This document shows positions 5,642-11,501 of a stretch of 12,313 bases of DNA, one piece after another. The notes under the pieces are model-generated. The model was given only the letters and a program-made list of their open reading frames with translations, had not been told where the DNA came from and searched no databases. This DNA is from GCA-2699445 sp032127075 (GTDB taxonomy: Bacteria; Actinomycetota; Actinomycetes; S36-B12; GCA-2699445), in assembly GCA_032127075.1 (NCBI GenBank), contig JAQAZZ010000145.1, positions 1-12,313 on the forward strand, read 5' to 3'. Made by a program: the position numbers and the translations under genes. Every line of letters begins with the position of its first letter. The first letter of the stretch is position 1.

Positions 5642-7290
5642 ATCCAACTCTCCCATGTCGGGCTGCGGCGCGGCTCCCGCCGCGTTGTCCAGGCACCGGC
5701 CTCGATGCGGCTGGCCAGGTGGATTCGCCAGCGCGCGTCATCGGTGTCCGGGAAGTCTTCACGCCAGTGGGAGCCGCGGGTCTCGGTACGCAGCAACGCC
5801 TGGTGCGCGAGAGCACCGGCGACGACGAGGAGGTTCGCCGTCTCCCAATCAGCGGTGCTGGGAGTACCCGGGAACTGCGAGGGAAGTGCGGCAACAGTCT
5901 GCGCCGCGGACTGCAGCGACGTCGCGGACCGCAGCACGCTGGCACCGTCTGACATGGCCTGCTGCAGCAGCGGCCGGGCTGCGTGGCTCACTACCGCCTG
6001 ATGGCGCTGAACCGGCCGGGGGTCGCGCCGCGCGGGCAGTCCGCGAGATAGACAGGCAGCGATCCGCTCGGCGAAGACCAGTCCCTCCAGCAGGGAGTTG
6101 GAAGCCAGCCGGTTGGCACCGTGCACGCCGGTGCAGGCGACCTCGCCGCAGGCGAACAGCCCGGCCACGGACGCACGGCCGTCGAGGTCGGTGCGCACAC
6201 CGCCGCTGACGTAGTGCTGGGCGGGTGAAACGGGGATCAGCTGCGTCACGGGGTCGACGCCCAGTCCGCGGCAACGCTGCAGAATCGTGGGGAACCGGCT
6301 GTGCCACATGCTGTCACCGAGCGACCTGCCGTCCAGCCACACGTGCGGAGCACCGGTGGCCCGCATGACCCGCATGATGGCTTTCGCCACCACATCGCGC
6401 GGCGCGAGATCCGCCAACGGATGCACCCCCGCCATGAGCGGCTGGCCGGACGGGTCGAGCAGTATGGCCCCTTCGCCGCGCACCGCCTCCGAGATCAGCG
6501 GCTGCTGACCGCGCGCTGCCGGCCCCAGCCACATCACGGTGGGATGGAACTGCACAAACTCCAGATCCACCAGCACTGCGCCGGCTCGTGCCGCCATCGC
6601 CATGCCGTCGCCGGTCGCCACCAGCGGGTTCGTGCTCGCCGCGAAGACCTGACCCATCCCGCCGGTGGCCAAAACCACAGCGGGCGCCAGGACGGCCCCC
6701 ACGCCGTCGCGCTGCCCCTGGCCCATGACGTGCAGAGTCACTCCCTGGACGGCGCCGCGGTCGTCGAGCAGCAGGTCCAAGGCGAGCGCCTGCTCGTACA
6801 GCGTGATTCCTGGATCGGCCTGAACGGCCGTCACCAGGGTCCGGGAGATCTCCTTGCCGGTGGCGTCGCCGCCCGCGTGGGCGATCCGGTCACGAAGATG
6901 ACCGCCCTCCCGAGTGAGCGACAGTTCACCCCCTTCATCCCGGTCGAACTGTGCGCCGAGTGCCACGAGGCCCCGGATCGCTTCCGGGCCCTGAGTCACC
7001 AACGTGCGAACCGCGTCCTCATCACAAAGCCCCGCCCCCGCGACCAGGGTGTCCTGCAGGTGGTCTTCTGGGGAGTCTTCTTCCGCCAGCGCCGCGGCGA
7101 TACCGCCCTGGGCCCACAACGTGGACCCTTCATCGACCTGACCTTTCGTGACCACCATGACCTGCATGCCCGCACGGCGCAGGTGCAGCGCCAGGCTGAG
7201 ACCGGCGATGCCCGACCCGACGATGACAACGTCCGCCGACTCCGACCAGCCCGGCTCAGGCGCGGTGAGGCGATCTCCCAGTTGGCTCAC
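5638..7290 (-). CDS. nadB: L-aspartate oxidase
   Basis: A 550-residue FAD-dependent L-aspartate oxidase. It oxidises aspartate to iminoaspartate, which NadA condenses with dihydroxyacetone phosphate to quinolinate. The FAD dinucleotide fold is VVIVGSGIAGLSLALHL (21-37), followed by STLWAQGGIAAAL (56-68). Catalytic-site stretches typical of the fumarate reductase/succinate dehydrogenase superfamily are REGGH (127-131), EFVQFHPT (244-251), LAPRDVV (295-301), HYVSGGV (359-365) and GVHGANRLASNSLLEGLVF (388-406); Arg298, His249, His359 and Arg394 are in the expected places. The C-terminal helical domain is present. The GTG at 7290 overlaps the panC stop as GTGA, with a G-run just upstream. nadC follows with an ATGA overlap. 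nadA is not in the window. Confidence 0.96.
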   Translation of the reverse strand: MSQLGDRLTAPEPGWSESADVVIVGSGIAGLSLALHLRRAGMQVMVVTKGQVDEGSTLWAQGGIAAALAEEDSPEDHLQDTLVAGAGLCDEDAVRTLVTQGPEAIRGLVALGAQFDRDEGGELSLTREGGHLRDRIAHAGGDATGKEISRTLVTAVQADPGITLYEQALALDLLLDDRGAVQGVTLHVMGQGQRDGVGAVLAPAVVLATGGMGQVFAASTNPLVATGDGMAMAARAGAVLVDLEFVQFHPTVMWLGPAARGQQPLISEAVRGEGAILLDPSGQPLMAGVHPLADLAPRDVVAKAIMRVMRATGAPHVWLDGRSLGDSMWHSRFPTILQRCRGLGVDPVTQLIPVSPAQHYVSGGVRTDLDGRASVAGLFACGEVACTGVHGANRLASNSLLEGLVFAERIAACLSRGLPARRDPRPVQRHQAVVSHAARPLLQQAMSDGASVLRSATSLQSAAQTVAALPSQFPGTPSTADWETANLLVVAGALAHQALLRTETRGSHWREDFPDTDDARWRIHLASRIEAGAWTTRREPRRSPTWESWI

Positions 7291-8132
7291 GAGGCCCCCA
7301 ACACCACAGCGGCATTGTCCAGCAGCCGCGGCGTGCCGACGCGGGCCGCGATGAGGATGCGGGCCGGCCCCTGGTGCGGCGGCGGGCCGAGCTCGGGGTC
7401 GGTGACTGCCACGTAGTCGGTGACGATTCCCGCGCGCCCCGCCAAGACGGCGGTCGCGGCGGCTGCCACGTCTCCGGCACCGGCTCCCGCCGAGGCTGTT
7501 CGCTTCGCGGCCGAGATGGCCGCGGGGATGGCCGCCGCCGCCGCCCGGTCCGACTCCCCGAGGTAGCCGTTTCGGCTGGATAGTGCCAAGCCGTCGTCTT
7601 CCCGTAGGGTCGGTGCACCCACCACCTCGACCCTGAGGTTCAGCTGCGCGACCATCCTCTTGATCAACACGAGCTGCTGATAGTCCTTCTCGCCGAAGAC
7701 CGCGACGTCCGGCCGGGTCAGGTTCATCAGTTTCGCGACCACCGTCAGCACTCCGGCGAAATGCCCGGGCCGCACCGCCCCCTCGAGAATGCCGCCGAGC
7801 GGGCCCGGGTCGATGGTGATGTCGCGCCCCTGTGCGTACATGTCGTCCGCGACGGGCACGAAGACCGCGTCAACGCCCTCCTGCCGACACACGTCGAGGT
7901 CGTGTCGCCACGTCCGCGGGTAGCGCTCGAAGTCCTCACCGGGACCGAACTGCAGCGGGTTCACGAAGACGGTAACCAGCAGTTCCCCCGTCGGCCCGAC
8001 GCGCTCCCGGGCGATGCGCATGAGTTCCGCGTGGCCGGCGTGCAACGCGCCCATGGTCATGACCACCGCACGGCGCGATCCCGGGGCGTGCGCCTGCATC
8101 AGCTCGACGGTGTTGATCACTTCCGGTGCCAC
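7287..8132 (-). CDS. panC: Pantothenate synthetase (pantoate--beta-alanine ligase)
   Basis: A 281-residue PanC that joins pantoate and beta-alanine through a pantoyl-adenylate, using ATP. It has the nucleotidyltransferase HIGH-type motif MGALHAGH (27-34, His31 and His34), VFVNPLQFGPGEDFERYPR (55-73), GEKDYQQL (147-154) and the KMSKS-equivalent region ending SSRN (185-188). The Ala-rich C-terminal half is less conserved but of normal length. The start is a GTG at 8132; an in-frame GTG at 8120 is possible but would remove residues before the first strand. No Shine-Dalgarno is seen, but CATGCT lies exactly 6 nt upstream. It follows the DUF2520 gene after 52 nt that contain a hairpin, and overlaps nadB by 4 nt, leaving no room for panD. 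Confidence 0.95.
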   Translation of the reverse strand: MAPEVINTVELMQAHAPGSRRAVVMTMGALHAGHAELMRIARERVGPTGELLVTVFVNPLQFGPGEDFERYPRTWRHDLDVCRQEGVDAVFVPVADDMYAQGRDITIDPGPLGGILEGAVRPGHFAGVLTVVAKLMNLTRPDVAVFGEKDYQQLVLIKRMVAQLNLRVEVVGAPTLREDDGLALSSRNGYLGESDRAAAAAIPAAISAAKRTASAGAGAGDVAAAATAVLAGRAGIVTDYVAVTDPELGPPPHQGPARILIAARVGTPRLLDNAAVVLGAS

Positions 8133-8138
8133 GGTGCA

Positions 8139-8144
8139 AGCATG
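8139..8144 (-). promoter_or_regulatory. CATGCT -10-like hexamer upstream of panC
   Basis: On the minus strand CATGCT is followed by exactly 6 nt and then the panC GTG. It keeps the A and T of the A-N3-T core but lacks the leading T, so it is the weakest of the four 6-nt cases. Its place after the longest gap within the cluster's upper half supports a second promoter here. Confidence 0.33.
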
Positions 8145-8154
8145 CCCGAAGGAC

Positions 8155-8170
8155 CCGCACGTATGTGCGG
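8155..8170. repeat. Perfect 6-bp hairpin between the DUF2520 gene and panC
   Basis: CCGCAC-GTAT-GTGCGG is a perfect inverted repeat with a 4-nt loop in the 52-nt gap upstream of panC. In minus-strand RNA it would follow the DUF2520 stop and precede panC. It lacks a U-tract, so it is not a classic terminator. It may tune read-through or be a binding site for a regulator of panC. Confidence 0.45.
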
Positions 8171-8184
8171 CCCGGGCAGACGCC

Positions 8185-9054
8185 TCAATCGGCGAGGACC
8201 TCGATCAGTTCGACCGCGGCCTCCGGTCGCAGCAGGCCCGCCGCGATCGCACGGTCGGCCGTGCGGCGGGCCAGGGCCCGGTAGGCCGCGGCCACATGGG
8301 GGGACACCTCGGCCATTTCCGCCAGATGTGCGGCCACGGTGCCCGCGTCGCCGCGGGACACCGGTCCGGTCAGCCCGCGATCACCGAAGCGCAGGGAGTT
8401 GTCCAGGGCTGCTGACAGCAATGGTGCGAGCATCCGGTCGGGAGTGTCCACCCCCGCCCGCGCCAGCAGATCCATGGCGTCGGCCACCAGGGTGACCAGA
8501 TGGTTGGCCGAGTGCGCCAAGGCGGCGTGGTAGAGGCCGCGCTTGTCCTCGGCGACGTACATCGGTTCCCCGCCCATCTCCACCACCAGAGCGGCGGCCA
8601 CCGGCAGGAGCTCTTCGGCAGCGGTGATGCCGAACGGGCATCCGGTGATCCGGTCCAGGTCCATGCTGCTGCCGTTGAGTGTCATGACCGGGTGCAACGC
8701 CATCGGCAGGGCGCCCTGCGCGGCCAACGGCTCAAGGACCTCGGCGCCGTACCGACCGGAGCTGTGGACCACGAACTGGCCGGCGCGGACCCAACCGTTG
8801 TCTGCAACTGCCCGGACCAGCGGGACCAGAGTGTCATCGGGGACGGTGAGCAGCACCAGGTCAACCCGGTCGAAGACGTGCTCCACCCCCAGCAGCACCG
8901 CCTCCGGCAGCATCTCCGCCGCCCTCTTGCGGGATCGGTCGGACACGGCGTAGGCGGCCACCGCGCGGTGGCCCGCGCGCGCCAGCGCGGCGGCCAGGAC
9001 CGAGCCGGCCCGGCCCGGCCCGATGACGCCGACGGTAAGGCGTGCCGTGTCCAT
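8185..9054 (-). CDS. Rossmann-like / DUF2520 predicted dehydrogenase
   Basis: A 289-residue protein of the Rossmann-like plus DUF2520 family; M. tuberculosis Rv3603c occupies the same place beside panC. The N-terminal NAD(P)-binding fold is TVGVIGPGRAGSVLAAAL (7-24, glycine motif 12-17). VPDDTL follows (71-76), then HSSGRYGAEVL (97-107) and LHPVMTL (120-126). The helical C-terminal domain contains KRGLYHAALAHSANHL (171-186) and LTGPVSRGDAGTV (228-240), both typical of the family. The fold resembles ketopantoate and hydroxyacid dehydrogenases, and the location suggests a link to pantothenate synthesis, but no reaction is proven. I chose the ATG at 9054, which shares its A with the TGA of the PH-domain gene upstream (TGATG) and has GGGGA nearby; an in-frame extension to 9078 lies inside that gene. 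Confidence 0.88.
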   Translation of the reverse strand: MDTARLTVGVIGPGRAGSVLAAALARAGHRAVAAYAVSDRSRKRAAEMLPEAVLLGVEHVFDRVDLVLLTVPDDTLVPLVRAVADNGWVRAGQFVVHSSGRYGAEVLEPLAAQGALPMALHPVMTLNGSSMDLDRITGCPFGITAAEELLPVAAALVVEMGGEPMYVAEDKRGLYHAALAHSANHLVTLVADAMDLLARAGVDTPDRMLAPLLSAALDNSLRFGDRGLTGPVSRGDAGTVAAHLAEMAEVSPHVAAAYRALARRTADRAIAAGLLRPEAAVELIEVLAD

Positions 9055-10418
9055 CACTGGTCCCCGGGCTGCATCCACCGGGTGCCGCGGTCTTCGGCCA
9101 AGGCCCGCTGGGCCCGCCCGTTCTGCTCATCGGCGATCCGGCGCGCCTCGGCGGCGGCGCGGTACAGGGCGACGACCCGGACCGGTCCGGGAGGTGAATC
9201 GACATGCATGGTCGCCAGGCCCAGCGCGCGCTGCCACGGCCCCTGGGTCACCCGCACCGACTGGGTGCGGGCGTGGGGGGCCACCGTCAGCCGGTGCACA
9301 AACCTGCCCCGCTGGGTGACGAAGACCCGATCGTCCCACCCGACACCTAGTTGGCGATGCTGGATCCACGCCCGCCTGCGGGCTTGGGGCGGCGCCGGTT
9401 CCAGACCCACCTGCCGAGCATCGACCCCCGGGAGGATCTGGTGCACGACCGACAGAACCACGCGGTAGGGGGCGACGGGGAGCAAGACCCGTTGGAAGTT
9501 CCCGCCGTTCTGGCCATCCTCGTCGGATGTGCCCACCCCGGCGACCGTGATCTCGACGCGGACCCAATCCTTCTTGCGCCACAGCCAGGATTGGACGAAC
9601 TCCACTGCTTGGACGCGTCCCGGGGGGACCGTCTGGGACTGGATCCGCAACAGTCCGGCCTTGGTGCGCAGGCCGTCGGGGGACTCGGCGACGGTGAATC
9701 CGTAGAAGTTGGTGAACTCGGTCACGACCATCACCAGCGGGACACCGCCGAGAAGCAACCAGGCCAGCCCGACAACTCCTTCGGCTGCCACCGTGACGAA
9801 CAGGACCAGCCCGGTGAGGGCCGCCAGGAGAACGGTGGTGCCGCGCAACAGCAGCGACAAGGCCAGATCACCGGTGGGCACGTCCACCAGGGAGTGCTGC
9901 GGGGCCTCGCCGGACTCGGGGTGCAGGCCAGCCGCGCGCGCGACGACAGAGTTGCGCAGCGCCTGTGCAGCGTCCAACCCGAGGTACTGGATCTCGGCGC
10001 GTGAGTCCCCCGCCCCCGCCACCTCGATGCTGACCTGCGCCAACCCGAAGATCCGCGCCATGAGGGGCTGTGCCACCTCGACGCCCTGCAGCCGGGACAG
10101 CTGCAGGCGTCGCTCCCGACGGGTGACAACACCGGAAGCGATCCGGAAATCCCCCTGGTCGTCGAACCAGTAGGTGAGCCGCTTCCATGTGAGGTACGAA
10201 AACGCCGCCACCACGGCGCCGAGCACGACAGCAAGCCCCAACGAGATCAGCAGCGCAGCCGCGACGCCCACCCCGACATCGGAGAGGTTCTGGCTGACGC
10301 TGGCGACGCCCAAGACCAGCGCGAACGGCAGCGCGCGGGCGCCATTCACCAGCGGGGTGACAGGATGGGTGTGCTGAGGCGCAGTCTCGCCTGTTGCCGC
10401 CGCTGCCACGTCGGTCAC
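9054..10418 (-). CDS. Membrane protein with three bacterial PH-like domains (YdbT type)
   Basis: A 454-residue membrane protein of the YdbT-like family with bPH_2 (PF03703-type) domains. The order is: hydrophobic segments at about 29-44 and 48-76, PH-like domain 1 (about 82-145, RRLQLSRLQGVEVAQP), hydrophobic segments at about 185-211 and 214-238, PH-like domain 2 (about 239-325, PPGRVQAVEFVQSWLWRKKD), and C-terminal PH-like domain 3 (about 355-420, ARTQSVRVTQGPWQRALGLA). Relatives are paired with a small YdbS-type protein, exactly as here. Their function is unclear; membrane or lipid-associated roles and resistance to some bacteriocins have been reported for Bacillus homologs. The GTG at 10418 overlaps the small partner's stop as GTGA, with AAAGG upstream. 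A longer open frame reaching 10715 is antiphase shadow. Confidence 0.86.
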   Translation of the reverse strand: MTDVAAAATGETAPQHTHPVTPLVNGARALPFALVLGVASVSQNLSDVGVGVAAALLISLGLAVVLGAVVAAFSYLTWKRLTYWFDDQGDFRIASGVVTRRERRLQLSRLQGVEVAQPLMARIFGLAQVSIEVAGAGDSRAEIQYLGLDAAQALRNSVVARAAGLHPESGEAPQHSLVDVPTGDLALSLLLRGTTVLLAALTGLVLFVTVAAEGVVGLAWLLLGGVPLVMVVTEFTNFYGFTVAESPDGLRTKAGLLRIQSQTVPPGRVQAVEFVQSWLWRKKDWVRVEITVAGVGTSDEDGQNGGNFQRVLLPVAPYRVVLSVVHQILPGVDARQVGLEPAPPQARRRAWIQHRQLGVGWDDRVFVTQRGRFVHRLTVAPHARTQSVRVTQGPWQRALGLATMHVDSPPGPVRVVALYRAAAEARRIADEQNGRAQRALAEDRGTRWMQPGDQ

Positions 10419-10915
10419 AGGCCGGCAGACCTTTCTTCGCCGTGGGAAGCCAGCCGGTCCCGCAGCTCGGCCGCCACATCGGGCGGCAGCCCGGGGATTT
10501 TGGCATCCGTCGTCGCCGCGGCCGTGTGCAGCTGCACCGACGCCAGGCCCATAGCCCGGTCGACCGGCCCGGCCACGAGATCCACCAGCTGCATCCGACC
10601 GTAGGGAACGATCACCAGGCGGCGGAAGAGAATCCCGGAGGTGACCAACAAGTCGTCGGCCCGCTCGACATAGCCGAAGGACCTCACCCTCCTGCCGATG
10701 AGCCACCACAGCCACACGAACAGGACGACGGCGACCAGCGCCGCCGCGGCGGCGAGGACATTGAGGTTGACCACAACCAGCACCGCCACGGCCACAACGG
10801 TGATCAGCACGACCCAGGTCGTCATCACCAGCCGGCGGGCAGTGCTCAACTTGGCGGAGACGGGGTTCCAGTCCTCCCCGGGGGGAGCGAAAGCTTCATC
10901 CACGGAAAGCGGCAC
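10415..10915 (-). CDS. Small PH-domain membrane protein (YdbS type)
   Basis: A 166-residue protein with two adjacent transmembrane segments (about 29-50 and 53-74). One bacterial PH-like domain (about 79-150) carries the family core VPYGRMQLVDLVAGPVDRAMGLASVQLHTAA, which closely parallels the third PH domain of the next gene. YdbS-type proteins occur in pairs with the larger YdbT type, and the 4-nt GTGA overlap between the two genes supports a complex (inference). The GTG at 10915 has no Shine-Dalgarno but a TAGCCT box exactly 6 nt upstream. It is probably the first gene of the minus-strand cluster, 49 nt after the stop of the proline-rich gene. Similar genes sit near panC and DUF2520 in other actinomycetes, which fits the order here. 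Confidence 0.87.
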   Translation of the reverse strand: MPLSVDEAFAPPGEDWNPVSAKLSTARRLVMTTWVVLITVVAVAVLVVVNLNVLAAAAALVAVVLFVWLWWLIGRRVRSFGYVERADDLLVTSGILFRRLVIVPYGRMQLVDLVAGPVDRAMGLASVQLHTAAATTDAKIPGLPPDVAAELRDRLASHGEERSAGL

Positions 10916-10921
10916 CGCCCC

Positions 10922-10927
10922 AGGCTA
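10922..10927 (-). promoter_or_regulatory. TAGCCT -10-like hexamer, leaderless start of the PH/pan/nad cluster
   Basis: On the minus strand TAGCCT is followed by exactly 6 nt and the GTG of the small PH gene. It is the counterpart of TAGGCT before glgA. It is the likely main promoter of the cluster, lying in the 49-nt gap after the proline-rich gene. A TGGACA lies 8 nt upstream, too close to be a normal -35. Confidence 0.5.
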
Positions 10928-10964
10928 TCGCGGCCTGTCCAGGGGGTGCGCCACGGCGGCCAGG

Positions 10965-11501
10965 TCAGGGCATGGGATGCAGCGGGGTGCCGGTCGCCAC
11001 CATTGCGCCGCGGCGAAAGGAATGAATCGCGCGCTGCGGCGCAGCCGTTGGGTGCAGCGGCGTGGACACGGCCATGAACCTGTGCAGGTGCAGCGGATTC
11101 GGGTGCAACAGCGTTGGTTGCAGGGGTGGGCGGATATCCGGTCGCCGTGTGCTTCCCGGCACCCGCGGCCCGGATGTCGCCACCGGCAGCCGTTCGGCGG
11201 TCGGCTGGGACGGTGCGCCCGATGCTGTCCGGGGGGCGGCTGGCGCAGCGTCAGGCCTGACCGGTTCCGGGGATCGTGGCTCGGGCGCGGCCGCCGCCGG
11301 TGGATCGTTGCCCGGCGGCACCGGTTGCCGGGGTTCGGGCGGCGGGGGCGGCGTGTCCACCTGGGCCGTGGCCGACCCGGACCGCTCTCCTGGGCTCGAC
11401 GGCGGGGGCGGCGGAGTATCCGCCAGAACCGGCGCGTCGGGCAGCAGGGATCCGACGGCCACCGCGACTGCCAGGCAGGTCAGCCCGAGCCGCGTGCTCA
11501 C
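10965..11501 (-). CDS. Secreted proline-rich protein with repeated PLHP motifs, unknown function
   Basis: I do not recognise the family. The 178-residue protein starts with a short Sec-type signal peptide (Arg4, hydrophobic 6-20, likely cleavage after VLA near 27). A disordered Pro/Ala-rich body contains DTPPPPP twice (28-34 and 49-55). The C-terminal third is unusual: LLHPNPLHLH (131-140), STPLHPTA (146-153) and GTPLHPMP (171-178) repeat a Pro-Leu-His(-Pro) unit. The DNA repeat behind it (TGCAGCGG on the plus strand at about 10974, 11053 and 11089) is in frame, which supports the reading. The GTG at 11501 overlaps the upstream stop as GTGA; a longer open frame to 11609 lies inside that gene and lacks the signal at its start. 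Coupling to the membrane-anchored neighbour suggests an envelope role. Annotators may treat it as hypothetical; coding is likely but not certain. Confidence 0.65.
   Translation of the reverse strand: MSTRLGLTCLAVAVAVGSLLPDAPVLADTPPPPPSSPGERSGSATAQVDTPPPPPEPRQPVPPGNDPPAAAAPEPRSPEPVRPDAAPAAPRTASGAPSQPTAERLPVATSGPRVPGSTRRPDIRPPLQPTLLHPNPLHLHRFMAVSTPLHPTAAPQRAIHSFRRGAMVATGTPLHPMP

Noticed and set aside
4790..7416. Several long plus-strand open frames opposite nadC and nadB
   Set aside because: Antisense shadows of well-supported enzymes, with no recognisable motif or ribosome site.
9054..10715. Long form of the three-PH-domain protein starting at 10715
   Set aside because: The added segment is a shifted reading of the small PH gene. 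The GTGA overlap at 10418 gives a normal start.
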